Positions 33,582 through 41,765 of a stretch of DNA of 64,000 nt are shown here, in pieces. Under the pieces are notes generated by a model that was not told where the DNA came from, searched no databases, and saw nothing but the letters and a program-made list of their open reading frames with translations. Positions within the stretch are counted from its first letter, which is position 1. Each line of letters opens with the position of its first letter. The stretch comes from Gemmataceae bacterium (lineage in GTDB: Bacteria > Planctomycetota > Planctomycetia > Gemmatales > Gemmataceae), in contig LR594584.1 of assembly GCA_901538445.1 (NCBI GenBank), positions 2,283,738 through 2,347,737 of the forward strand. Direction: 5' to 3'. The position numbers and the translations under genes were made by a program.

Positions 33582-34922
33582 ATGTTGTCGATCCCCGTTG
33601 GCGCGACCCGCCTGTGCGACGGCGCGACCCGCCGGACCTTCCTACGGGCCGGAGCCCTCGCCGTACCGGGGCTCTCGCTGAGCCTCACCGACCTGCTGCG
33701 GGCCGAGGAGCGGGCCGGCTCGCGGTCCCGGCACAAGGCGGTCATTCACATCACGCTCGGCGGCGGCCCGCCGCACCAGGACACCTTCGACCTGAAGCCC
33801 GACGCGCCGGCCGAAGTCCGCGGCGAGTTCAAGCCGATCCGCACCGCCGTGCCGGGCCTGGACATCTGCGAGGTGTTCCCGAAGATCGCGAAGATCGCGG
33901 ACAAGTTCGCGGTCCTGCGCTCGATCGTGGGGGCGGAAGCGCGGCACGACACGTTCCAGTGCCTCACCGGCTGGAAACTCGACGAGTTGGGGACGCTCGG
34001 CGGGCGGCCGTGCCTCGGTGCGGCGGCGGGAAAGCTCCTGGGGCCGGCACCCGGCTCCGCTCCAACCGCGGTCGGCCTCAACAACATCGGGACGTGGCGG
34101 CGGGCGGGGCACGGCGGCTTCCTCGGGCCGGCGCACGGGCCGTTCCTCCCGCAGGGTCCGGCGCTGAGTGACCTGCGATTGAAGGGCACGACCCCAGATC
34201 ACCTCGCGGACCGCAGGCGGCTCCTCGCGGCGTTCGACACGGCCCGCCGCGACGCCGACCGGTCCGGGGCGATGGCGGCGATGGACGAGTTCGAGAAGCG
34301 GGCGTTCGAGGTCATCACGTCGTCGCGGCTGGTCGAGGCGCTCGACCTCTCGAAGGAGCCCGAGAAGGTCCGCCAGCGGTACGGCGACGGGAAGCCCTAC
34401 GGCAAGCACATCCTCGACGGTTCCCCGACCGCGAACGAGATGTTCCTCCTGGCCCGGCGGCTCGTGGAGGCCAGCGTCCGCGTGGTCACCGTTCCCTACG
34501 GCCGCTGGGACTCGCACCTGGACAACTTCGACTTCATCCGGGACCACGGGCCGAAGCTCGACCAGGCGCTCACGGCGCTGGTGGAAGACCTCGATTCGCG
34601 TGGCATGCTCGACGACGTGACGGTCATCGCGTGGGGCGAGTTCGGCCGCACCCCGAAGATCAACAAGGATGCGGGCCGCGACCACTGGCCCGAGGTGAAC
34701 TGCGCGATCCTTGCGGGGGGCGGGATGAAGGTCGGGCAGGTTGTCGGGAGCACAACGCGGTACGCCGAGAGCGCACGGGACCGGCCGATCGACTTCCAGG
34801 AGGTGCTCGCGACGCTGTACCACAACCTCGGCATCGACGTGACCACGGCACAGTTGACCGACCCGACCGGCCGCCCGCAGTTCCTCGTCGATGCGAAGCC
34901 GATCCGCGAACTCGTCGGGTGA
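33582..34922 (+). CDS. DUF1501 family Tat-exported protein (CDG type, orphan)
   Basis: This 446-aa protein starts with 'LCDGATRRTFLRAG', a Tat leader of the CDGxTRRxFL form also seen in the DUF1501 proteins at 39824 and 57419. Conserved blocks: 'ITLGGGPPHQDTFDLKPDAPAEVRGEF' with the metal-site Asp, 'YGRWDSHLDNFDFIRDHGPKLD', and 'WGEFGRTPKINKDAGRDHWP', where the Asp-His pair matches phosphatase-superfamily ligands. Its usual DUF1549/DUF1553 partner is not adjacent. The upstream divergent gene encodes a DUF1559 protein, and a strong hairpin follows 16 bp after the stop. It may pair with a partner elsewhere or with the product of 41766. Confidence 0.9.
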   Translation: MLSIPVGATRLCDGATRRTFLRAGALAVPGLSLSLTDLLRAEERAGSRSRHKAVIHITLGGGPPHQDTFDLKPDAPAEVRGEFKPIRTAVPGLDICEVFPKIAKIADKFAVLRSIVGAEARHDTFQCLTGWKLDELGTLGGRPCLGAAAGKLLGPAPGSAPTAVGLNNIGTWRRAGHGGFLGPAHGPFLPQGPALSDLRLKGTTPDHLADRRRLLAAFDTARRDADRSGAMAAMDEFEKRAFEVITSSRLVEALDLSKEPEKVRQRYGDGKPYGKHILDGSPTANEMFLLARRLVEASVRVVTVPYGRWDSHLDNFDFIRDHGPKLDQALTALVEDLDSRGMLDDVTVIAWGEFGRTPKINKDAGRDHWPEVNCAILAGGGMKVGQVVGSTTRYAESARDRPIDFQEVLATLYHNLGIDVTTAQLTDPTGRPQFLVDAKPIRELVG

Positions 34923-34938
34923 CGCAGCGGGAAAGAGA

Positions 34939-34968
34939 AAGCGGCCCGAGGAAACCCTCGGGCCGCTT
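34939..34968 (+). terminator. Intrinsic terminator-like hairpin after the orphan DUF1501 gene
   Basis: AAGCGGCCCGAGG (34939-34951), loop AAAC, CCTCGGGCCGCTT (34956-34968): a perfect 13-bp stem followed by CGTTCCTGT. Confidence 0.75.
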
Positions 34969-35000
34969 CGTTCCTGTGGCGTCTACTTCTGGACCTGTAC

Positions 35001-35134
35001 CGCGGAAGGCTCACGGCACCGCCGCCGGGGGGGAGCTGGATCCCCGTGCGGAACCACGACTTGCGGGGTTGTCCCAGACCGCACGGGGATCCAGCTCCCC
35101 CCCGGCGACAGCGGTGCTGGAACAGCCTTCCGCG
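35001..35134. repeat. MITE-like nested inverted repeat
   Basis: Outer arms CGCGGAAGGCT (35001-35011) and its complement (35124-35134); middle CACCGC/GCGGTG; inner perfect 28-bp arms at 35024-35051 and 35079-35106 around a 27-nt centre. It occupies the first part of the 418-bp gap before the lipoprotein gene. Confidence 0.8.
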
Positions 35135-35154
35135 AGTCGCATGAGGGGCCAAGT

Positions 35155-35195
35155 GCTCGGACGACGCAACATCGTCCTGTCGCAGAGCGACGAGC
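35155..35195. other. Compact three-way-junction fold, possible structured RNA
   Basis: In 41 nt, GCTC/GAGC (35155-35158, 35192-35195) encloses two abutting perfect hairpins: GGACGA-(7 nt)-TCGTCC (35159-35177) and GTCGC-AGA-GCGAC (35179-35191). The complement reads TTTAGCTC next to the junction, as in the 5' part of many tRNAs, but no T arm follows. The remainder of the gap to 35341 shows nothing else. Confidence 0.3.
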
Positions 35196-35340
35196 TAAAC
35201 CACCAAAGGAACGCCGCCAGCGTAGTCCGCACCTCGCGCGCGGGCAAGCGACTTTCGACTCGACACGGGTTCGTCAGGACGCTATGGGACCGGCGTGGCA
35301 GACTTCGGGGGAAGGCTGCGCGCCGTCGGGGGGAACGCTG

Positions 35341-35904
35341 ATGACTCGTCTCGTGCTGCTGGTCGCGGCGGGTGTCGCTGCTCTGTCGGGCTGTGCGACC
35401 CAGGCCAGGTACGTCGAGCGGAACGCCGACTCCGGCGTCATCGCGATCCCCGAGAACACCGACACGTTCCCGTCGTTCAGCCGGACCGAGGCGCTGTCGT
35501 TGATCGAGAAGCACGTCGGCCCGAACTACGACATCGTCGAGGAGCGGCCGGTCGCGACACAGGTGCCGATCCGCCGGAACCTCCAGGCCGAAACGGAGTT
35601 CGTTCGGAGCCCGAACCGCATCACCCCATCGACCGCGACGGACCCCCGCACGCCCGTGGCCGAGGGGACGCACGAGGTCACGGAGTGGCGGATCTCGTAC
35701 CGCAAGCGCACGGGTTCGTGGCTCAGCGACGGCGGCCTCACCACTTCTGCCACGTCGCTGACCCCGGCCGCGGGCGAGGTTCAGCAGACCCAGTACCAGT
35801 CGGGTGCGGTGCCCGCGAGCGTGGTCAACGCCGGCGGCATCGTCCCGTCGGTTGCCCCGGGCGGCGGGGTGGTGACGGCCGACGGGACCGGCACGCCGCG
35901 GTGA
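35341..35904 (+). CDS. Lipoprotein of unknown function
   Basis: The ATG at 35341, with GGGGGGAA upstream, gives 187 aa; the longer open frame upstream crosses the repeat element and is rejected. A lipoprotein signal peptide ends at the lipobox LSGC (Cys near 18), so it should be membrane-anchored. The rest is mostly polar: 'SLIEKHVGPNYDIVEERPV', a central 'GTHEVTEWRISYRKRTGSW', and a Gly/Ala/Thr-rich low-complexity tail. The family is not recognised. It is 19 bp upstream of galT on the same strand, but a functional link to galactose metabolism is not evident. Confidence 0.8.
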   Translation: MTRLVLLVAAGVAALSGCATQARYVERNADSGVIAIPENTDTFPSFSRTEALSLIEKHVGPNYDIVEERPVATQVPIRRNLQAETEFVRSPNRITPSTATDPRTPVAEGTHEVTEWRISYRKRTGSWLSDGGLTTSATSLTPAAGEVQQTQYQSGAVPASVVNAGGIVPSVAPGGGVVTADGTGTPR

Positions 35905-35923
35905 CGCGCAATACCCTACCCGC

Positions 35924-36970
35924 ATGAGCCCCGAACCCGAATTCCGCCGCGACCCGGTGTGCGGCCGGTGGGCGGTCGTCGCCCCGGAGCGGTCGCACCG
36001 GCCCATCACGCTTGAGGGCGTCGAGCCGCGGCACCGCCGCAACGGCGAGCGCCGCCCGTGTCCGTTCTGCCCCGGCCAGGAGCACGACACGCCGGACGAG
36101 GTGCTCGCGTACCGCGCCTCGGGCTCCGCACCGGACGGACCCGGGTGGCAGCTCCGCGTCGTGCCGAACAAGTTCCCCGCTGTGCGGCCCGACGCCGGCG
36201 GCGCGTTCTGCGCCGTCGAGGGCATGGTGTTCCTCACCACGCCGGGGTTCGGTCGCGCCGAGGTGGTCGTCGAGTGCGCCGAGCACCTCGCCGACCCCAC
36301 CGCCCTGAACCCGCAGCAATTCACCGACGTGTTCCGCGCGTACCGGGAGCGCCTGGTCGCACTCGCGGGCGACCCCCAACTCGCCTACGCCGCGGTGTTC
36401 AAGAACGTCGGGGCCGAGGCCGGCGCGTCGCTCGGGCACACGCACTCGCAGATCATCTCGCTGCCCATCGTCCCCGAAGCGATCTGGGCCGAGCTTCTCG
36501 GGTCGGAGGCGTTCCACGCGCGAACCGGGCGGTGCGTGTTCTGCGACCTCGCGGCCCGTGAACTCGCCGACGGCGAGCGGGTCGTCGCCCGGTCCGCGAA
36601 CTTCCTCGCCGTCACCGCGTTCGCCCCGCGGTACGCCTACGAGTTCTGGGTGCTGCCGCTTCAGCACTCCGCCCGCTACGAGGCGATCACCGACGCACGC
36701 GCTTCCGAACTCGCGGGCCTGATCCGGCGCGTGCTGGTCGCGCTCGACCGGGCGCAGGCCGAGCCGGCGTACAACTGGTTCCTCCACACGGCCCCGCTGC
36801 GGTCGCCCGAACTGGCGCACTACCACTGGCACATCGAGGTGCTCCCACGCACGGCCCGCCCCGCCGGGCTCGAGTGGGGGTACGGGTGCTTCATCACCAC
36901 CGTTTCGCCCGAGCGGGCGGCGGCCGAACTGCGCGGAGCGTTGCCGCCCGATGAACGGCCGGTAGGCTGA
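35924..36970 (+). CDS. galT: Galactose-1-phosphate uridylyltransferase
   Basis: This 348-aa HIT-superfamily enzyme transfers UMP between glucose-1-phosphate and galactose-1-phosphate (Leloir pathway). The zinc-site cysteines CPFC are at 46-49. The active-site triad is HTHSQ (172-176), matching the HxHxQ pattern with His174 as the expected nucleophile; most family members have HPHSQ. A second histidine-rich block, 'HYHWHIEVLPR', lies near residue 302. Length and architecture match GalT. galK and galE are not in the window. The close relative ADP-glucose phosphorylase or ATP adenylyltransferase cannot be fully excluded. nadD follows 30 bp later. Confidence 0.88.
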   Translation: MSPEPEFRRDPVCGRWAVVAPERSHRPITLEGVEPRHRRNGERRPCPFCPGQEHDTPDEVLAYRASGSAPDGPGWQLRVVPNKFPAVRPDAGGAFCAVEGMVFLTTPGFGRAEVVVECAEHLADPTALNPQQFTDVFRAYRERLVALAGDPQLAYAAVFKNVGAEAGASLGHTHSQIISLPIVPEAIWAELLGSEAFHARTGRCVFCDLAARELADGERVVARSANFLAVTAFAPRYAYEFWVLPLQHSARYEAITDARASELAGLIRRVLVALDRAQAEPAYNWFLHTAPLRSPELAHYHWHIEVLPRTARPAGLEWGYGCFITTVSPERAAAELRGALPPDERPVG

Positions 36971-37000
36971 CGCTTTCGGCATTCTGCGACGGGGCGGCAC

Positions 37001-37609
37001 ATGCGAATCGGCATCTTCGGCGGCACGTTCGACCCGGTCCACATGGGCCACCTCATCATCGCCGAACAATGCCGGACCCAAGCCGGGCTCGATCAGGTCT
37101 GGTTCGTGCCCAGCGCGCACCCGCCGCACAAGGCGGGGCAGGGGGTGACGCGGTTCGACCAGCGGTGCGACATGGTCGAACTGGCGATCGCGGGCCACCC
37201 CGCGTTCCGCGTCGAGCGGATCGAGCAGCACCTCCCGCCCCCGAGCTACACGGCCGAGACGCTCGCCGAACTCACGCGCCGCCAGCCGGGCGACGAGTTC
37301 TTCCTGCTGATGGGGTCCGACGGGCTCCCGGACCTCCCGGGGTGGTACGAGCCGCAGCGGGTGATCGAGCGCGCCGGTCTCGTGGTCGTCCCGCGGCCCG
37401 GCGTCATGCTCTGGACCGTCGAACGGCTCGCGACCGCCCTCGGGGTGCCCGCCGCCGCGGTGCGGATGCGGTTCGTCGCGTGCCCGATGATCGAGATCGC
37501 CAGCCGCGAGTTGCGCCGGGCGGTCGCCGACGGGCTGAGCGTCCGGTATCTGGTTCCACGGGCCGTCGAGGAGTACCTGAACGACCGCAAGCTGTACGCC
37601 CGGAAGTGA
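37001..37609 (+). CDS. nadD: Nicotinate-nucleotide adenylyltransferase
   Basis: This 202-aa enzyme forms nicotinate adenine dinucleotide from nicotinate mononucleotide and ATP in NAD synthesis. The nucleotidyltransferase motif GGTFDPVHMGH lies at residues 7-17, with His14 and His17 as the (H/T)xGH pair. 'FVPSAHPPHK' follows and binds the mononucleotide. The C-terminal 'IASRELRRAVADG' replaces the common ISSTxIR. Length fits the family. It lies between galT (30 bp) and the radical SAM gene (71 bp). In many bacteria nadD sits near obgE or rsfS; neither is present here. Confidence 0.93.
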   Translation: MRIGIFGGTFDPVHMGHLIIAEQCRTQAGLDQVWFVPSAHPPHKAGQGVTRFDQRCDMVELAIAGHPAFRVERIEQHLPPPSYTAETLAELTRRQPGDEFFLLMGSDGLPDLPGWYEPQRVIERAGLVVVPRPGVMLWTVERLATALGVPAAAVRMRFVACPMIEIASRELRRAVADGLSVRYLVPRAVEEYLNDRKLYARK

Positions 37610-37634
37610 TGGGACCGCCCCGACACCGCTCTGC

Positions 37635-37640
37635 TACAAT
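37635..37640 (+). promoter_or_regulatory. Possible -10 element before the radical SAM gene
   Basis: TACAAT, preceded by TGC as in an extended -10 (TGCTACAAT), 40 bp before the ATG at 37681. No -35 match at 17 bp. Confidence 0.3.
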
Positions 37641-37680
37641 GACGCTGTTCCTGTTGCGCTGAATTCCGGGGCCGGTTCCG

Positions 37681-39540
37681 ATGCTGAACACCGCACTTCG
37701 AGACGCCGTCATGCGGGTGCTGCCGCGGGTGAAGACCCCGGCGCAGTACACCGGCGGCGAACTCAACTCGACGCCGAAGGACCACCGCCACGTCCGCGGG
37801 AAGCTCTGCCTGTGCTTCCCGGACGCGTACACGATCGGCATGAGCCACCACGGCCTCCAGGTGCTCTACACGATCATGAACAACGACCCGCAGTGGGCGT
37901 GCGAGCGGGCGTTCGCCCCGTGGCTCGACTTCGAGGCCGAACTCCGCAAGAACGGCCTCCCGCTCTACGGCCTGGAGACGTTCACGCCGCTCCGCGACTT
38001 CGACCTCGTCGGGTTCAGCCTCCAGTACGAGGTGTGCTACACGAACCTGCTGACGATGATCGACCTCGGTGGGATTCCGCACTTCGCGCGCGACCGCCGC
38101 GTCACCGACCCGCTGATCGTCGCCGGCGGCCCCGGCGCGCAGAACCCGGAGTTGCTCGCGCCGTTCGTTGACCTGTTCGTGATCGGCGACGGCGAGGAGT
38201 CGTTGCCGTGGGTCATGGAAAAGTGGATGGCGCTCAAGGAGGTCGCGCTCCGTGACGGCGACACGAGCCCGGAACGCCGGCTCGAGATGCTCGCCGAACT
38301 CGTCGGCAGCACCGCCTGGGCCTACGCCCCGATCTTCTACGAGTTCGACTACCACGGCGACGGCACGATCGCGGCCGTCCACCGCACGCGGGCCGACGTG
38401 CCGATGCAGATCGAGAGCTGCACGATCGACCAGGACCTCGACGCGATCCCGCTGCCGACCAAGCCGGTCGTGTCGTTCGTGCAGACCCCGCACGACCGCA
38501 TCGCCATCGAGATCATGCGCGGGTGCCCGTGGCAGTGCCGGTTCTGCCAATCGACCGTGATCAAGCGGCCCCTGCGGGTGCGGAGCGTCGAGACCATTGT
38601 GCAGGCGGCGCTCGAGAGCTACCGCAACACGGGGATGAACGAGATCAGTCTGCTGTCGCTGTCGAGCAGCGACTACCCGCACTTCGAGGAGCTGGTGCGG
38701 CGGATGCACGAGGTGTTCGGCCCGCTCGGCGTGAACGTCTCGCTTCCGAGCCTGCGGGTGAACCACCAGCTCCGCAGCGTGCCGAAGCTCACGTCCGGGT
38801 GGCGGCGGGCCGGGATGACGCTCGCGCCCGAGGTGGCCCGCGACGACATGCGGACGCAGATCCGCAAGCCGATCAAGAACGACGACCTGATCGAGGGGTG
38901 CCGTGCCGCGTTCAAGGAGGGGATGTCGCACGTCAAGCTGTACTTCCTGTGCGGGCTACCCGGCGAGCGGACCGCGGACCTCGACGGCATCGTGGACCTG
39001 GCCGAGACGATCAGCCGCGTGGGCCGCGAGTTCGGCGGCCGCGACAAGGAAGTGGTCGCGTCGGTCTCGAACTTCGTCCCGAAGCCGCACACGCCGTACC
39101 AGTGGAACGGGATGCAGACCCGCGAGTACTTCCGCTGGGCCGGCGACTACCTGCACCGCCGCAAGCGGGTGAAAGCGGTGAAGATCAAGCAGCACGACGT
39201 GGAGACGAGCCTCTTGGAAGGCATCCTCACCCGCGGCGACCGCCGTGTGAGCCCTGGGCTGTACGAGGCGTGGAAGCGGGGCGCGCGGTTCGACGGGTGG
39301 CGCGAGTGCTTCAACCCGCAACTGTGGTGGGACACGTTCCGCGACCTGAACATCGACGTGGACTTCTACCGCACCCGGCACCGGCCGGTGAGTGAGCGGC
39401 TCCCGTGGGACCACGTGAACGTGAAGAAGGGCCGGGCGTACCTGGAGAAGGAGCAGGCCCGCAGCGTGGTGCAACTCGGCGTAATGGCCGAGGCGGTCAG
39501 CGGGGACGCGGAGAAGGGGCCGACCGGGTGCGGCGGGTGA
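37681..39540 (+). CDS. B12-binding-type radical SAM protein (TIGR03960 family)
   Basis: This 619-aa protein has an N-terminal Rossmann-like region ('KLCLCFPDAYTIGMSHHGLQVLY', 'DPLIVAGGPGAQNPELLAPFVDLFVIGDGE') and a radical SAM core with the 4Fe-4S motif CPWQCRFC (Cys282, Cys286, Cys289; CX3CX2C). It matches the TIGR03960 family, widespread and uncharacterised. In many genomes a DUF2344 (TIGR03936) gene and ribonuclease G follow, but here a DUF1501 gene does. The reaction is unknown; the family is sometimes linked to tRNA or ribosomal modification. The start at 37681 lies after a TACAAT element. Confidence 0.9.
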   Translation: MLNTALRDAVMRVLPRVKTPAQYTGGELNSTPKDHRHVRGKLCLCFPDAYTIGMSHHGLQVLYTIMNNDPQWACERAFAPWLDFEAELRKNGLPLYGLETFTPLRDFDLVGFSLQYEVCYTNLLTMIDLGGIPHFARDRRVTDPLIVAGGPGAQNPELLAPFVDLFVIGDGEESLPWVMEKWMALKEVALRDGDTSPERRLEMLAELVGSTAWAYAPIFYEFDYHGDGTIAAVHRTRADVPMQIESCTIDQDLDAIPLPTKPVVSFVQTPHDRIAIEIMRGCPWQCRFCQSTVIKRPLRVRSVETIVQAALESYRNTGMNEISLLSLSSSDYPHFEELVRRMHEVFGPLGVNVSLPSLRVNHQLRSVPKLTSGWRRAGMTLAPEVARDDMRTQIRKPIKNDDLIEGCRAAFKEGMSHVKLYFLCGLPGERTADLDGIVDLAETISRVGREFGGRDKEVVASVSNFVPKPHTPYQWNGMQTREYFRWAGDYLHRRKRVKAVKIKQHDVETSLLEGILTRGDRRVSPGLYEAWKRGARFDGWRECFNPQLWWDTFRDLNIDVDFYRTRHRPVSERLPWDHVNVKKGRAYLEKEQARSVVQLGVMAEAVSGDAEKGPTGCGG

Positions 39541-39670
39541 AACCTCGCCGTGCGGGTCGGGTCGCCGGGCAATCCGGCCGTTCCGCGCCAGCTGGAGGGT
39601 ACGGTGCCGAAACTTCTGACACCTTGCCAACTCCGCCGAGGCCGGCCCGTGACTCGGACGCCTTTTTGAG

Positions 39671-39700
39671 TTGACACCCACCGGCCCCCGTGTGAAGATT
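39671..39700 (+). promoter_or_regulatory. Possible promoter before the 39824 DUF1501 gene
   Basis: A perfect -35 TTGACA (39671-39676) with a weak AAGATT (39695-39700) 18 bp later. The rest of the 283-bp gap (39541-39823) has no gene. Confidence 0.3.
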
Positions 39701-39823
39701 CGATCTGTTGGGGCACTCCGACGGAATCCCACCTGCGCCGGATCACCCGGTTCCCCCGTCGGCACCTCGACAGCGTTCTTCCTCCCACCTGCTCCTGCCC
39801 GGTCCCATCATCGAGGGCGAATC

Positions 39824-41116
39824 ATGCTGCGGTTCCTCGGCTCGCCTCACCGGTTCTGCGACGGCGCGACCCGCCGCGACTTCCTCCAGATCGGCGCGTT
39901 CGGCGCGGGCGTCACGCTCGCCGACATGCTCCACGCCCGCTCCGCCAGCGCGGCCGCCGGCAAGAAGCAGGCCTCGCGGTCGAACAAGGCCGCCATCATG
40001 ATCTACCTGCCCGGCGGCCCGTCGCACATCGACATGTACGACCCGAAACCGGACGCCCCGGTCGAGTTCCGCGGCGAGTTCAACCCGATCAAGACCAACG
40101 TCGCCGGCGTCGAGATCTGCGAGCACTTCCCGCTGCAAGCGAAGATGTGGGACAAGCTCGCGTGCGTGCGGTCCGTCGTCTCCGTGGACGAGCACAGCGA
40201 CTCGCTCGTGATGACCGGCTACCCCGACCGCGTGAACCGCACCGCCGACCACCCGTGCTTCGGCTCCGTCGTGTCGAAGGTCCGGGCCGAGAGCAACGGG
40301 GCCGTGCCGCCGTTCGTCTCGCTCCGCGGCATGAGCCGGGGCACCGAGCCGGGCTACCTCGGCATCGCGCACCGGCCGTTCACGCCGGGCGGGCAGGGCA
40401 ACGCGAACCTGCGGCTGGCCCAGGGCGTCACCGCCGGCCGCCTCGACGACCGCAAGGGGCTCCTCACCGGGTTCGACGACACGCGCCGCGAGATCGACGC
40501 GAGCGGTACAATGGTGGGGATGGACTCGTACACCGAGAAGGCAATCGAGATGGTGACCGCGGGCGTGGTCCGCGACGCGCTCGACATCCGCAAGGAAGAC
40601 CCGAAGACCCAGGAGCGGTACAAGGGCGTCGAGCAGTTCCTGACGGCCCGGCGGCTGGTCGAGGCGGGCGTCGGCTGCGTCACCTTGAGCATCGGCGGGT
40701 GGGACACGCACGGACAGAACTTCCAGACGCTCAAGAAGCAACTCCCGAAGGTGGACCAGGGCATCGCGAACCTGATCCAGGACCTGCACGACCGCGGCAT
40801 GGCCGACGACGTGGTGACCGTGATGTGGGGCGAGTTCGGCCGCACGCCGAAGGTGAACATGAACGCGGGCCGCGACCACTGGAGCCCCGTGATGGGTGCG
40901 ATGATCGCCGGCGGCGGGCTGAAGATGGGCCAGGCGATCGGCGCGAGCACCGCGAAGGGCGAGCGGCCCAAGGACCGGCCGATCACCGTCCCGCAACTGC
41001 TCGGCACGATCTACCGGCAACTCGGCATCGACCCCGGCATGACGTTCCCCAACGGCGGCGGCCGGCCGATGTACGTGCTCGACGACCGCGAGCCGGTGAA
41101 GGAACTCCTGGGCTGA
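39824..41116 (+). CDS. DUF1501 family Tat-exported protein (CDG type)
   Basis: The ATG at 39824 gives 430 aa, beginning 'FCDGATRRDFLQIGAFGAG', a Tat leader. Conserved blocks 'IYLPGGPSHIDMYDPKPDAP', 'GGWDTHGQNFQTLKKQLPKVD' and 'WGEFGRTPKVNMNAGRDHWSP' cover the expected metal-binding Asp/His positions of the phosphatase/sulfatase-like fold. It is followed by a small lipoprotein gene (106 bp) and then by a BIG2/CX4CH/DUF1549/DUF1553 gene, its probable partner. In this type the DUF1501 gene comes first. The open frame extends upstream to 39671, but the leader fixes the start. Confidence 0.9.
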   Translation: MLRFLGSPHRFCDGATRRDFLQIGAFGAGVTLADMLHARSASAAAGKKQASRSNKAAIMIYLPGGPSHIDMYDPKPDAPVEFRGEFNPIKTNVAGVEICEHFPLQAKMWDKLACVRSVVSVDEHSDSLVMTGYPDRVNRTADHPCFGSVVSKVRAESNGAVPPFVSLRGMSRGTEPGYLGIAHRPFTPGGQGNANLRLAQGVTAGRLDDRKGLLTGFDDTRREIDASGTMVGMDSYTEKAIEMVTAGVVRDALDIRKEDPKTQERYKGVEQFLTARRLVEAGVGCVTLSIGGWDTHGQNFQTLKKQLPKVDQGIANLIQDLHDRGMADDVVTVMWGEFGRTPKVNMNAGRDHWSPVMGAMIAGGGLKMGQAIGASTAKGERPKDRPITVPQLLGTIYRQLGIDPGMTFPNGGGRPMYVLDDREPVKELLG

Positions 41117-41222
41117 GCCGCTCCGTGCTCGTTCTTGCCGACCCGGGGCGGTACAACTAACCCCCCGGCGGCACCCCTACATTGCTGCGGACCCGCCGGG
41201 CCGATCGCCTCAGAGTCGAAAC

Positions 41223-41684
41223 ATGCTCATGGCCGCCCGTCGCTTTGCCGCCGCCCTTTTCGCGTGCCTCGCGCTCTCCTCCGCCGGCTGCGGGAGTAAC
41301 AACACCGGCAAGATCGTGGGCAAATGGAAGCTCCTCTCGGCCCCTGGTTTCACCCCCGAGGAGTTCAAGGTACTCGAATCGTTCAGGGCGTACCCGTGCC
41401 TGGAATTCAAGCAGGACGGCTCGGTCGTTGCCGGTCCCGAATTTACCGACCCGGCGCTGAAGGAGTTTTTCGTCAAGAGTGTTGACAAGAACGACTTGTC
41501 CAAGACCGGGAGCTACAAGCTCCTCAGTGGCGACAACGTTGAGATCAGCGGGATCCCGGACGTTCAGAAGGGCGGGGGCCTGTTCGGGAGCAGCGACTCC
41601 GGCCGAGTCAAGGTCGCGATCGAGGGTGACATCATGACGATTACCGCTGAGAATGGAACTGCCCAATTGACCCGCGTCAAGTAG
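41223..41684 (+). CDS. Small lipoprotein of unknown function (lipocalin-like)
   Basis: This 153-aa protein has a lipoprotein signal ending at LSSAGC (Cys near 23). The mature part begins 'IVGKWKLL' and continues with strands such as 'CLEFKQDGSVV', 'GSYKLLSGDNVEISG' and 'RVKVAIEGDIMTITAENGTAQLTRV'. This is the GxW-start, beta-barrel rhythm of lipocalin-like or DUF5004-type lipoproteins; a precise family is not assigned. Its base composition is noticeably less GC-rich than its neighbours. It sits between the DUF1501 gene and the DUF1549/DUF1553 gene and may be an accessory of that pair. Confidence 0.72.
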   Translation: MLMAARRFAAALFACLALSSAGCGSNNTGKIVGKWKLLSAPGFTPEEFKVLESFRAYPCLEFKQDGSVVAGPEFTDPALKEFFVKSVDKNDLSKTGSYKLLSGDNVEISGIPDVQKGGGLFGSSDSGRVKVAIEGDIMTITAENGTAQLTRVK

Positions 41685-41765
41685 ATGTGACGATCCCCGC
41701 GTGCGGCCCTCCGGGGCGCACGCCACGCTGAACCCGCCCGCACAACACCTCCCGTCGGAGCTGCC

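Noticed and set aside
35140-35225. Possible tRNA (minus strand, loop with UUG)
   Set aside because: No T arm, no paired acceptor ends and G in place of U33; kept only as an unexplained three-way junction.
34891-35904. 337-codon frame beginning inside the end of the DUF1501 gene
   Set aside because: It runs through a terminator and a repeat element; the lipoprotein signal at 35341 marks the real start.
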